NCBI RefSeq assembly: GCF_014170305.1 | Contig: NZ_LZZT01000056.1 | Span: forward strand, 124,001 to 188,000 | From: Achromobacter sp. UMC71 | GTDB taxonomy: Bacteria; Pseudomonadota; Gammaproteobacteria; Burkholderiales; Burkholderiaceae_B | Length of the DNA: 64,000 nucleotides | Direction of reading: 5' to 3' | Shown here: positions 52,412 to 61,082 of the stretch, in pieces | How positions within the stretch are numbered: position 1 is the stretch's first letter | Layout: each line of letters begins with the position of its first letter | Notes under the pieces: model-generated | What the model was told of the DNA's origin: nothing | Seen by the model: the letters and a program-made list of their open reading frames with translations, nothing else | The model's database searches: none | Translations under genes and position numbers: made by a program

Positions 52412-53412
52412 GCGCGGCCGGCGCGCCGTCGATTGCGCACGAGGCCGCCCAATGGCTGCTGCGCCTGACCGAGGATGGCGCCAGCCCGGCCGAACGCGCG
52501 CAATTGCGCGCCGGCTTTGACGCCTGGAAACGCGAGAACCCGCAACACGAGGCCGCCGCGCTGCGGATGGAGTCGGTGCTGGCGCAACTGGGCGCGCTGC
52601 GCGACGACGCGCAGGGGCAGACGCTGCCGCTGCATGCGGGCATTGCGGCCGGCTGGGCCGCGGGCCGGCGGCGCCGGCTGCGGCGCGCCGCGGCCGCTCT
52701 GGCGCTGGCGGGCGTGCTGGCCGCGCCGCTGGCGGTGTTCCTGCATTTCTATCCGTCGTCCTACCTGCTAGCCGACATGCGCAGCGGCGCCGGTCAATGG
52801 CAGACGCACGTGCTGTCCGACCAGAGCCGCGTGACGCTGGAGCCGGGCACCGCGCTCAATCTGCATTTCGACCCGCAACGCCGCGATGTGGAGCTGGTGC
52901 GCGGCGACATCCTGGTCGAGGTGGCCAAGGACGCGGCGCGGCCCTTCACGGTGCGCACCGCCGAAGGCACGGTGCGCGCGCTGGGCACCCGCTTCGTCGT
53001 GCATGCCGAAGACGGCGTCACGGTGCTGACCATGCTGGAATCAACAGTGCTGGCCACGCCGCGCGCCGGCGCCGCGCGCGAGGTGACGGCCGGCCAGGCC
53101 GTGCGCATCACCGCGCAGGGCGTGGGCGAGCCGGCCGCCGTGGACGCGGCGGCGATGGAAGACGCCTGGAAATACCGCCGCCTGGTGGTGCAAGACCAGC
53201 CGCTGGCCGACGTGCTGGACACGCTGGCGCGCTACCGGCCCGGCGTGATGCGCATCGACCGCGATGCGCTGGCCGGCCTGAAGGTCAACGCCGTGCTGCC
53301 CCTGGGCGACCCCGAGCGCGCGTTGCAGCTACTGGCCAGCAGTTTCCCGATCCGGGTGCGCACGCTGACCCCGTGGGTGGTCATGATCGACCGGACGCAG
53401 GCGCCGCGTTGA
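52408..53412 (+). CDS. FecR family anti-sigma/sigma-regulator
   Basis: A 334-aa inner-membrane sigma regulator. The cytoplasmic N-terminus (DUF4880-like) is EAAQWLLRLTEDGASPAERA with WKRENPQHEAAALRME. A transmembrane helix follows at about 94-112 (AALALAGVLAAPLAVFL). The periplasmic FecR domain contains VTLEPGTALNLHFDPQRRDV and LGTRFVVHAEDGVTVLTMLE. It transmits the TonB-receptor signal to the sigma factor encoded just upstream. The receptor follows 78 bases later. Confidence 0.94.
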   Translation: MSAAGAPSIAHEAAQWLLRLTEDGASPAERAQLRAGFDAWKRENPQHEAAALRMESVLAQLGALRDDAQGQTLPLHAGIAAGWAAGRRRRLRRAAAALALAGVLAAPLAVFLHFYPSSYLLADMRSGAGQWQTHVLSDQSRVTLEPGTALNLHFDPQRRDVELVRGDILVEVAKDAARPFTVRTAEGTVRALGTRFVVHAEDGVTVLTMLESTVLATPRAGAAREVTAGQAVRITAQGVGEPAAVDAAAMEDAWKYRRLVVQDQPLADVLDTLARYRPGVMRIDRDALAGLKVNAVLPLGDPERALQLLASSFPIRVRTLTPWVVMIDRTQAPR

Positions 53413-53490
53413 TTATTTTGCTGGAACGGTTCCGCTTTTTTCGCGTGGCGCGTCATAGCAATCAGGACACTCACGCACACGGAACCCGCT

Positions 53491-55899
53491 ATGCCCTTGC
53501 CGACCCTGACCCTACGCCTCACCCCGCTGGCGCTTTGCCTGACGCTGGCCGCGCTGGGCGCCGCCACCGCCCTGCCAGCCCAGGCCCAGCAGCAAACCGG
53601 CGGCGCGCTGCTATACGACATCCCCGCCGGCCCGCTTGCGCCGGCGCTGAACCGCTACGCCCAGCAGGCGGGTGTGGCCATTTCGGTGGACGCCAGCCGC
53701 ATCCAGGGCTTGAGCACGCCGGGGCTGCGCGGCCGCTACCAGGTGGACGAAGGCTTTCGCGCCTTGCTGGCCGGCAGCGGTTTCGCCGCGACCCGCAGCG
53801 CGGGCGGCTATGTGCTGACCCCGCTGCCGCAACCCGGCGCCACGACGCTGCCGGCGGTGCGTGTCAGCGGCCAGGGCGTACCCGGCGCGCTTGATCCCAC
53901 CGCGGGTCTGCTGGCCTCGACCAGCTCCAGCGCCACCAAGACCGACACGGCCTTGATCGAGACGCCGCAGTCGGTGTCGGTGATCACCCGCGAACAGCTG
54001 GACGAACAGAAGCCGCGCAGCGTGTCCGAGGCGCTGCGCTACACGCCGGGCGCCTTCACCGGCCTGGTGGGCGCCGCCGACCGCTACGACTACGTGGCGC
54101 TGCGCGGTTTTATCGAGAACAGCACCGACAACACCATTTACGATGGCCTGAAGCTGCTGAGCGATTCGGGCACGTTCAGCTCGATCCAGATCGACCCCTA
54201 CTTCGTCGAGCGCATCGACGTGTTCCGCGGCCCGTCATCGGTGCTGTTCGGCCGCAGCGCGCCCGGCGGCCTGGTGCAGCTGACCAGCAAGCGGCCCCTG
54301 TTCGAGCCGTACCGCTCGGTGGAGGTGTCGTACGGCACCCAGGGCCAGAAAAGCGCGGGCTTCGACCTGGCCGGGCCGGTGGACGACAACGGCAAGGTCG
54401 CCTACCGCGTGACCGGCCTGGGCCGCTCGACCGACACGCAGTTCGACAACACCCGCGAGGAACGCTACGCGATCGCGCCGCAGGTGATGTTCAAGTTCAC
54501 CCCCGACACCAGCCTGCTGCTGCAGGCCTATCTGCAACGCGACCCCAGCGGCGGCTTCCATAGCGGCGTGCCGGCCGACGCCAGCATCACCAACGACCAC
54601 GCAGGCCAGCGGATCTCGCGCCACTTCGTGGATTCGGATCCTGACGACAACCAGTTCAAGCGCAACGAACGCATCTTCGGCTATCAGTTCGACCACCGCT
54701 TCAACGACCGCTGGACCTTCCGCCAGAATGCCCGCTACGTATCGTCGGACGTGCGGCTCAAACAGGTCTACGGCTATGGCTGGGCCAATGGCACCGAGCT
54801 GACGCGCTATTACTCCGGCGCCCGCGAAACGCTCAGCGCGTTCGCCATCGACAACCAGTTGCAGGGCCAGTTCGAGACGGGCGCGGTCAAGCACACGCTG
54901 CTGCTGGGCATGGACTACCAGCACCGCCACGCCGACGGCCGCTGGGATTCGGGTTCGGCGTCGAACCTGGATGCGTTCAATCCCGACTACGCCAACGGCG
55001 ACGTACAGATCACCAGCCGCACCTTCTTTGACCGCAAGCTGGAGCAGACCGGCTTCTACCTGCAGGACCAACTGGCCTACGACCGCTGGCGCCTGACGCT
55101 CAGCGGCCGCCAGGACGAGGTGCGCACCACGGATTCCAGCCGCACGGGCGCCTATCTATCGGACAAGAACTGGAACGGCTCGAAGTTCACCAAGCGCGGT
55201 GGCCTGGTCTATCTGTTCGACAACGGCATCTCGCCCTACGTCAGCTACAGCGAGTCGTTCAACCCCAACGCCTATGTGGACCGCCAGGGCAATCTGCTGC
55301 CGCCGACCCAGAGCAAGCAATATGAAGTGGGCGTGAAATATCAGCAGCCCGGCACCGAGAACATGGTGACGCTGGCCGCCTTCGACCTGACGCAGGACAA
55401 CGTGGCCAACCGCGTGCTGGCCCAGACCTACTACACGGCCGCGGGCAAGGTGCGGTCGCGCGGGATCGAACTGGAGGGCAAGGCGCGCCTGACCGACAAC
55501 CTGACGATGTTGGCCGCCTACACCTTCACCGACATGAGCTACCGCGAGTCGGCCGAGGGCCTGGCCGGCAAGACGCCGTACCAGGCGCCGCGCCACATGG
55601 CCTCGCTGTGGGGCGACTACCAGTTCGACAACGGCCTGGGCGTGGGCGCCGGCGTGCGCTACGTGGGCACCAGCTGGGCCGACAACGCCAACACGCTGAA
55701 GGTGCCGGCCTACACGTTGCTGGACATGTCGGTGCGCTACGACCTGGGCCGCCTGTCGTCGTCGCTCAAGGGCATGAGCGTACGGGTCGCGGCCAACAAC
55801 CTGCTGGACAAGACCTACGTGGCGTCGTGCGCCAGCCTGAACTACTGCTACTACGGCGAAGAGCGCAATGTCGTGGCGACGCTGAAGTACGAGTTCTGA
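53491..55899 (+). CDS. TonB-dependent siderophore receptor with signalling domain
   Basis: An 802-aa outer-membrane receptor. A signal peptide (about 1-31, ending PAQAQ) is followed by an STN signalling domain (about 40-115: LLYDIPAGPLAPALNRYAQQ, then GFRALLAGSGFAATRSAGGY). The plug domain starts near TDTALIETPQSVSVITREQL and carries RIDVFRGPSSVLFGRSAPGG. A 22-strand barrel follows and ends in YEF with the terminal Phe. The STN domain contacts the FecR protein, so the receptor autoregulates through the upstream sigma factor. Ligand (a ferric siderophore) unknown. Confidence 0.96.
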   Translation: MPLPTLTLRLTPLALCLTLAALGAATALPAQAQQQTGGALLYDIPAGPLAPALNRYAQQAGVAISVDASRIQGLSTPGLRGRYQVDEGFRALLAGSGFAATRSAGGYVLTPLPQPGATTLPAVRVSGQGVPGALDPTAGLLASTSSSATKTDTALIETPQSVSVITREQLDEQKPRSVSEALRYTPGAFTGLVGAADRYDYVALRGFIENSTDNTIYDGLKLLSDSGTFSSIQIDPYFVERIDVFRGPSSVLFGRSAPGGLVQLTSKRPLFEPYRSVEVSYGTQGQKSAGFDLAGPVDDNGKVAYRVTGLGRSTDTQFDNTREERYAIAPQVMFKFTPDTSLLLQAYLQRDPSGGFHSGVPADASITNDHAGQRISRHFVDSDPDDNQFKRNERIFGYQFDHRFNDRWTFRQNARYVSSDVRLKQVYGYGWANGTELTRYYSGARETLSAFAIDNQLQGQFETGAVKHTLLLGMDYQHRHADGRWDSGSASNLDAFNPDYANGDVQITSRTFFDRKLEQTGFYLQDQLAYDRWRLTLSGRQDEVRTTDSSRTGAYLSDKNWNGSKFTKRGGLVYLFDNGISPYVSYSESFNPNAYVDRQGNLLPPTQSKQYEVGVKYQQPGTENMVTLAAFDLTQDNVANRVLAQTYYTAAGKVRSRGIELEGKARLTDNLTMLAAYTFTDMSYRESAEGLAGKTPYQAPRHMASLWGDYQFDNGLGVGAGVRYVGTSWADNANTLKVPAYTLLDMSVRYDLGRLSSSLKGMSVRVAANNLLDKTYVASCASLNYCYYGEERNVVATLKYEF

Positions 55900-55938
55900 G
55901 GCGCGGGTTCTACAGCAGGTCTCCCGGCCGAAGCGCAC

Positions 55939-55970
55939 CCTTGCGCCGCCGCACGGCCCGCGGCGCAAGG
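55939..55970. terminator. Terminator between convergent receptor genes
   Basis: CCTTGCGCCGC (55939-55949) with GCGGCGCAAGG (55960-55970): an eleven-pair stem with a ten-base loop, centred in the 83-base gap between the two TonB receptor genes. It likely serves both directions. Confidence 0.7.
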
Positions 55971-55982
55971 CTCTCTGCGCGG

Positions 55983-58439
55983 CTACCAGCGGTAGCGCGC
56001 CGTCATCATCACCGTGCGCTCGGCGCCGCGGTAGCACTCGCCCATGTAGCAGATCGAGTAATAGTCGCGGTTGAACAGGTTGGTGGCGTTCAGCGCCAGG
56101 CGCCACGGTCCGGTCTCGTAGTGCACCACGGCATCGACCAAGGCCACGCCGGGCTCGCTGGACGTGTTGTGCTCGTCATTCTGGCGGCGGCCGGTATAGC
56201 GCACCCCGGCGCCCGCGCCCAGGCCTTGGGCCAGCGTGTAGTCCAGCCACAAGGCCGCGGTGTGCTTGGGCACGCCCATCGGGATCTTGCCGACTTCTTG
56301 CGGATCGCCGCTGCTGCGCACCTTCATGTCCAGATAGGTATAGGACGCGGCAACGTTCAGGCCGCGCACCAATTCGCCCTTGGCTTCGAGCTCGATGCCG
56401 CGGGCACGCTGCTTGCCGGTCTGGCGCTGTTCGTCGGTAATGGGGTTATAGCTGACGATGTTGGTCTTGTTCAGGTCGAACACGGCCAGGGTGTACAGGC
56501 TGCGCGAGCCAGCCGGTTGGTATTTGACGCCCACTTCCACCTGTTTGCCGCGGCTGGGCTTGAATGGATTGTTGTCCGCGTCCACGCCGCTGTTGGGCAC
56601 GAACGATTCTGAATAGCTGAGGTAGGGTGCCAGGCCGTTGCCGGCCAGGTAGGTCAAACCGGCACGGCCACTGAAGGCGTTGTCCGTTTGCTTTTGGTAG
56701 GTATTGTGCAGGCGGTCGTCTGTGGTTGAAGTGACCCGGTCCTGCCGCCCGCCCAGCGTCACGATCCAGTGATCGTCCAGCTTGATCTGATCCTGCAAAT
56801 ACAGGCCGGCCTGGCGGATCGTCTGGCGGTAGTCGGCCAGCGGATTCGTGGGTGTCGCGATCGGCACGCCGTAGATGGGGTTGCGCAGGTCCAGGTCGGG
56901 CGCCGGGCCAATGTAGCGGTTCGCCTTGGCGCGCTGTTCGCTCCAGTCGAACCCCATCAGCACGGTGTGCTCGGTACCCCACAGCCGCAGCTTGCCCTGC
57001 ATCTGGGTATCCACCACCGACTGGCTCAGGGGGTCGTCCCAGGTGCGGGCGACGCGGGAAATGGCGGTCACGTCTTCATTGACCTGGTCGGTCCAGATCA
57101 CGCGCCGGTCCATCGACAGGTGGCTGTAGCGGAAGTTCTGACGGAAGGTCCAGGCATCGTTGAAACGGTGTTCCAGCAGGTAACCGATCGACGCCTGTTC
57201 GCTGCGCATGCGGCTGAAACCGGGGTCACCCATCTTCACGTCGGTCAGCTTGTAGTCTTTGGCGAAATAGTAAGGATCTTCGCCGGTCTTGTTCTTGATG
57301 TACTCGGCCAGCAACGTCACCGATGTCGCCGCGCTGGGCTGCCATCGCAGCGAGGGGGCCAGGTACAGCCGTTTGCGATTGATTTTGTCGCCGTTGGGGT
57401 ATTTGTCCTGGTCATCGCTGTCCAGCCCTACCCCCACCAGGCGGTAGCTGAGTGCATCATCCGGACCGAAGGCGTCGCCCAGATCGAAAGCCAATTGCTT
57501 GCGCTCGTAGCTGCCGTACTGCATTTCCACTTCACGGATGCGTTCGCCGGTGGGCCGCTTGCTGATGCGGTTAAGAACGCCGCCGGCGTCTCCTTGGCCG
57601 AAGGTCATCGACGACGGGCCACGCAGCACTTCGATGCGCTCCAGGCCGTAAGGCTCGGTGGAGTACCGGGTGACGCCGGTCGGGGTCTGCGCCAGGCCGT
57701 CACGGAACGACACGTAATAGGTCGAGAAGCCGCGCAGGTTGATGTATTCCCAGCCACGGTTGTCGGGGCCGTACGTATTGCCGCTTACGCCCGGGGTGTA
57801 TTGGACGGCGTCCATCACATCCAGTGCGCCGCGTGCCTCCATTTCCTCGCGGCCCACCACCGAAATCGACTGCGGCACTTCCAGGATCGGCGTGTCGGTC
57901 TTGGTGGCCGTGGCGGTGCGGCTAGCGGCATAGCCAGGCACGGCGCTGAAGGCGGTTTCACCCGTGACGACTACGGCGGGCAATATGGCGACGCCGGCCG
58001 TGGGCGCCTCGCGCAGCACGTAGTTGCCGTCACCGCGATGGCGGGCTTCGAGCCCGCTGCCGGCCAGCAGGTACGCCAGGCCCGCCTCCACGGTGTAGGC
58101 GCCCCGGATGCCGGCGGACTGGCGGCCACGGGTCTGGTCGGCGTTGAACGACAGGGTGATGTCGGCCGCGGCGGCGTAACGGCTCAGCGTCACGTCCAGC
58201 GGACCGCCAGGGATGTCGTAGCTGCGCGCCGCGGGTACCGTCTGGGCCGATGCGGCGGGCGCCAAGGGACTTGCGGCCGACGCGGCCCAGACGGCGGCGG
58301 CGACCAGCACGGGCAATAAGCGCGGCGCGGCCAGGGCGCGCGGCGGCCGAGAAGGTAGACCGGACGTCAAGGAGAATTCGGGATGGGACGCGGGGCGGAC
58401 AACGGCGGCTAGCGGCTTGCGGGACACGGCGGCTCTCAT
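55983..58439 (-). CDS. TonB-dependent siderophore receptor with signalling domain
   Basis: An 818-aa receptor. Start at 58439 (MRAAVSRKPLAAVVRPASHP) because the longer frame overlaps the FecR gene. A long leader with a hydrophobic core (LLPVLVAAAVWAASAASPLA) precedes the STN domain (about 75-145: RSYDIPGGPLDVTLSRYAAA, then YTVEAGLAYLLAGSGLEARH). The plug contains IEVLRGPSSMTFGQGDAGGV, and the barrel ends in YRW. It is convergent with the first receptor and in an operon with its own FecR and sigma factor. Confidence 0.95.
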   Translation of the reverse strand: MRAAVSRKPLAAVVRPASHPEFSLTSGLPSRPPRALAAPRLLPVLVAAAVWAASAASPLAPAASAQTVPAARSYDIPGGPLDVTLSRYAAAADITLSFNADQTRGRQSAGIRGAYTVEAGLAYLLAGSGLEARHRGDGNYVLREAPTAGVAILPAVVVTGETAFSAVPGYAASRTATATKTDTPILEVPQSISVVGREEMEARGALDVMDAVQYTPGVSGNTYGPDNRGWEYINLRGFSTYYVSFRDGLAQTPTGVTRYSTEPYGLERIEVLRGPSSMTFGQGDAGGVLNRISKRPTGERIREVEMQYGSYERKQLAFDLGDAFGPDDALSYRLVGVGLDSDDQDKYPNGDKINRKRLYLAPSLRWQPSAATSVTLLAEYIKNKTGEDPYYFAKDYKLTDVKMGDPGFSRMRSEQASIGYLLEHRFNDAWTFRQNFRYSHLSMDRRVIWTDQVNEDVTAISRVARTWDDPLSQSVVDTQMQGKLRLWGTEHTVLMGFDWSEQRAKANRYIGPAPDLDLRNPIYGVPIATPTNPLADYRQTIRQAGLYLQDQIKLDDHWIVTLGGRQDRVTSTTDDRLHNTYQKQTDNAFSGRAGLTYLAGNGLAPYLSYSESFVPNSGVDADNNPFKPSRGKQVEVGVKYQPAGSRSLYTLAVFDLNKTNIVSYNPITDEQRQTGKQRARGIELEAKGELVRGLNVAASYTYLDMKVRSSGDPQEVGKIPMGVPKHTAALWLDYTLAQGLGAGAGVRYTGRRQNDEHNTSSEPGVALVDAVVHYETGPWRLALNATNLFNRDYYSICYMGECYRGAERTVMMTARYRW

Positions 58440-58560
58440 AGGCAGGACAGGACATGCCGCAAGGTCCAGGCAGGGTTGGCACACCCTGGACCAGGCGGCC
58501 CTATCTGACAGGCCGGATGAGAACGGGAAAGAGCAACCCCGCGACGAAAATATTCCGGGA

Positions 58561-59502
58561 TCAACGCGGCACGATGCGCACCCAGTAGCGGGTGCGGGTG
58601 CGCAGCGCCACGGGCAGCGAGGCCGCCACGTTTTCCAGCACCGCGTCGGTATCGGCCAGGCGGAAGGCGCCCGACAGGCGCAGATGGGCCACCGCCGGAT
58701 CGCAGGTGAGGCTGCCGCGCCGGTAGCGCGCCAGCTCGGCGATGAAGTCACCCAGCGGCTGGTCGATGGCCACCAGCCGGCCGTCGACCCAGGCAGCCTG
58801 CCCCTGCGACACCGGCTGGGGCACGGCGGCGGCGCGCGCCGTCAACAGGCTTTGCTGGCCGGCCGCCAGGCGCAACGCCACGGCCCCCGCGTCGGCGGGC
58901 TGCAGCAGCACCGCGTCCTGGAAGACCGCGACCCGCGTGGCGTGATCTTCGCGCCGCACCGAGAAGCGCGTCCCCAACGCGCGTACGCTGCCGTCTGGCG
59001 TCAGCACCTCGAACGGCCGGCGGCCGGCGTTGTCGGGCGCGGTCTGCACCAGCACCTCGCCCTGGTGCAGACGCAGCAAGCGGCGTTCGGACCCGTAGTC
59101 GACATCGACGGCGGATCCGGTATTCAGATAGAGCATGCCCCCGTCTGGCAAGGTCACGGTGCGCCGTTCGCCCGTATCGGTGCGCAGGCCAGCCGTCAGC
59201 ACCCGCCAAGGCGGCGCGCTGTACAGGCCCAGGGCCGCGCCGCCCCCGGCCAGCAAGGCCAGGGTCAAGAGGCGCCGGCGCTGCTGCTGGCGGGCCGCCT
59301 GCAATGTGGGCAGCAGCACGTCACCGGGCACGCTGCCCAGGCGTTCCTGCAGGTCCAGCATGCGCGCCCAGGCCTGGCGGTGGCGAGCGTCGGCGTCCAG
59401 CCAGCGGCCCCAGCCGGCACGGAGGGCATCGTCGGCGTCCGTATCCTGCAAGGCCACGTACCAGCGCGCAGCGGCCTCGAGCGTTTCTGCGGAAATCGTC
59501 AT
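58561..59502 (-). CDS. FecR family sigma-regulator
   Basis: A 313-aa FecR homolog. The N-terminal cytoplasmic part is EAAARWYVALQDTDADDALR with WLDADARHRQAWARMLDLQE. A hydrophobic helix follows near 86-102 (LLTLALLAGGGAALGLY), then the periplasmic FecR domain (MLYLNTGSAVDVDYGSERRL, then LGTRFSVRREDHATRVAVFQ). It is 72 bases downstream of its sigma factor and 121 bases upstream of the receptor gene it controls. Confidence 0.94.
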   Translation of the reverse strand: MTISAETLEAAARWYVALQDTDADDALRAGWGRWLDADARHRQAWARMLDLQERLGSVPGDVLLPTLQAARQQQRRRLLTLALLAGGGAALGLYSAPPWRVLTAGLRTDTGERRTVTLPDGGMLYLNTGSAVDVDYGSERRLLRLHQGEVLVQTAPDNAGRRPFEVLTPDGSVRALGTRFSVRREDHATRVAVFQDAVLLQPADAGAVALRLAAGQQSLLTARAAAVPQPVSQGQAAWVDGRLVAIDQPLGDFIAELARYRRGSLTCDPAVAHLRLSGAFRLADTDAVLENVAASLPVALRTRTRYWVRIVPR

Positions 59503-59573
59503 GGATCAGCACGTCCGAACACGAAAGGGAGCCCCTAGGGCCTGTTCACACTAAAAGGCGCCTCGCACAGGCC

Positions 59574-60077
59574 CTACTCGGCGGCCAGCAACAGGCACTG
59601 CGTCAACGCGCGCACCATGTGCTTTTTGATGGTCGTGACGGACACGCCGAGCTTGGCGCCGACCTGGGCGTAGGTCAGGTCCTCAAACTGCACCAGCAGG
59701 AAGATTTCGCGGGTGCGCGGCCCCAGCTCGTCCAGCATGCGGTCGATGGCCAACACCGTTTCCAGCAGGATGGCGCGCGCCTCGGGCGAGATGGCGACCG
59801 GTTCGGGCCGCGCGGCCAGGGTTTCCAGATAGGCGCGTTCGATGGCCTGGCGGCGGTAGGCGTCGGTCGCCAGCCCGCGGGCAATGGTGGCCAGGTATTC
59901 GCGCGGCCGCAGAATGGCGTCGACGTTGCGGTTGGCCAGCACGCGCAGAAAAGTGTCCTGCGCCAGATCGGCGGCGCTGTCGCGGTTGCCGAGCTTGCGC
60001 CGCAGCATGCCCACCAACCAGGGATGGTGATCGCTGTAGAGCGCTTCAAGAGAGACGACGGGGGCCTGTTCTGACAT
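59574..60077 (-). CDS. ECF sigma factor, FecI-like
   Basis: A 167-aa ECF sigma factor starting at 60077 (MSEQAPVVSLEALYSDHHPW). Region 2 shows RRKLGNRDSAADLAQDTFLR and ILRPREYLATIARGLATDAY; region 4 shows LGPRTREIFLLVQFEDLTYA and KLGVSVTTIKKHMVRALTQC. It heads the second FecI-FecR-receptor cassette. A Fur-box-like palindrome lies 36 bases upstream (60113-60132), so iron limitation should induce it. Confidence 0.94.
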   Translation of the reverse strand: MSEQAPVVSLEALYSDHHPWLVGMLRRKLGNRDSAADLAQDTFLRVLANRNVDAILRPREYLATIARGLATDAYRRQAIERAYLETLAARPEPVAISPEARAILLETVLAIDRMLDELGPRTREIFLLVQFEDLTYAQVGAKLGVSVTTIKKHMVRALTQCLLLAAE

Positions 60078-60112
60078 GGGACGGACTTGACGCCCATGCA
60101 ACCGAGCGGCTT

Positions 60113-60132
60113 AAGAATGAATATTATTCTCG
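60113..60132 (-). promoter_or_regulatory. Fur-box-like palindrome upstream of second sigma factor gene
   Basis: AAGAATGAATATTATTCTCG contains AGAAT-gaatatt-ATTCT, a near-palindromic AT-rich site matching the Fur hexamer pattern and lying 36 bases before the sigma factor start at 60077. Consensus-based prediction. Confidence 0.65.
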
Positions 60133-60241
60133 ATTCTAGCCGAGAGGCCAGCCACCGTGGCAGAGGAAAAAATCGGGCCGTTGCGGCAAACCCACGGCTG
60201 GCCGCTGCACGGGTCCCAATCGCGCCGCGCTTCACGTCCTG

Positions 60242-60429
60242 GGTCGGGCTTGCGGCCGGCGCAACATCGGGGCCAGCTTGACGGTGGATCCGCTGGGCGT
60301 GGTGATCGCCCAGGCGGGCGAGCAAGGGCCCTGGCATTCGCCGACCTGGGGCCCGCGCGCATCCGCGATGCCCGCGAGGTGCAGCCGGTGCTGAAGAACC
60401 GGCGTTTTGCGCGGCCTGAATTGGCGTAG
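60242..60429 (+). pseudogene. 3' remnant of a carbon-nitrogen hydrolase (nitrilase family) gene
   Basis: One frame from about 60242 reads GRACGRRNIGASLTVDPLGV and VIAQAGEQG. A different frame continues LAFADLGPARIRDAREVQPV and LKNRRFARPELA to a stop at 60429. Joined, they match the C-terminal end of nitrilase-type hydrolases (GASLIVDPxG, then DLxxARxxRxxxPVLKNRR). The catalytic Glu-Lys-Cys part is missing and a frameshift lies near 60318-60335. A decayed leftover. Confidence 0.72.
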
Positions 60430-60450
60430 CGGGATTTGCGCAGACATTGA

Positions 60451-60487
60451 CGTCAGGCGCGGTGGCTTGCCGCCACCGCGCCTGACG
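60451..60487 (-). terminator. Long perfect hairpin after the XRE-cupin gene
   Basis: CGTCAGGCGCGGTGGC (60451-60466) with GCCACCGCGCCTGACG (60472-60487): a perfect 16-pair stem with a five-base loop, starting right after the stop of the leftward gene at 60490. No T-run follows, but it is probably a terminator or mRNA stabiliser, shared with the nitrilase remnant side. Confidence 0.7.
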
Positions 60488-60489
60488 CG

Positions 60490-61059
60490 TTATCTCAATA
60501 CATTGCGCACGAAGCGCAGCGGCGTCTCGCCATCGTTGCGGTACGAATACGGCTGGGCGCTGCTGTAGATGACGAAATCGTTCGCCTGCACCTGCTGTTG
60601 CGCGCCCGACAGTTCCAGCAGCAGCGTGCCTTCGATGACGTAGATCATCTCGTGCCAGCCCGGCGGATCGGGTTCGGCGACATACGTTTCGCCCGGCCCC
60701 AGCGCCCATAGCCACAGTTGCGCCTCGCAGCTGGCGGGGGCCGCGCCCAGCAGCACCGCCTGGCTGCCCGGCCGCTTGCCACGCCAGGCGCGGGCCTCGA
60801 TGCGGCGCCGTTCGCGCGCCGGGTCGCTGACCAGGTCCACGAACCCCACCTCCAGCGCCTGCGCCAGCTTGTCCAGGCTGGACAGGCTGATATTGGCCGT
60901 GCCGGCCTCCACGCCCGCGATCATGCGGCGGCTGATGCCCGAGGCGTCGGCCAAGGCCGTCTGGCTCAGGTCCGCCGCCTTGCGCAGCCGCTTCAAATTG
61001 GCCCCGACGTGCGTGAGGACATCACTCTCGGAATTAGTAATGTGCAGTATATTGCTCAA
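60490..61059 (-). CDS. XRE family regulator with cupin domain
   Basis: A 189-aa regulator. The HTH_3 domain (about 8-66) includes LKRLRKAADLSQTALADASG and RRMIAGVEAGTANISLSSLD. The C-terminal cupin domain (about 110-185) has WHEMIYVIEGTLLLELSGAQ and NDFVIYSSAQPYSYRNDGE. Proteins of this layout sense a small molecule in the cupin and repress nearby transport genes. It is divergent from the DMT transporter at 61083 with only 23 bases between, so the operator must overlap both starts. Confidence 0.93.
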   Translation of the reverse strand: MSNILHITNSESDVLTHVGANLKRLRKAADLSQTALADASGISRRMIAGVEAGTANISLSSLDKLAQALEVGFVDLVSDPARERRRIEARAWRGKRPGSQAVLLGAAPASCEAQLWLWALGPGETYVAEPDPPGWHEMIYVIEGTLLLELSGAQQQVQANDFVIYSSAQPYSYRNDGETPLRFVRNVLR

Positions 61060-61082
61060 ATTAGTGACACCTGAAGTCTGCC

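Noticed and set aside
58440-58751. N-terminal extension of the second receptor frame upstream of 58439
   Set aside because: It overlaps the FecR gene on the same strand and reads as junk; the signal-peptide start at 58439 fits the family.
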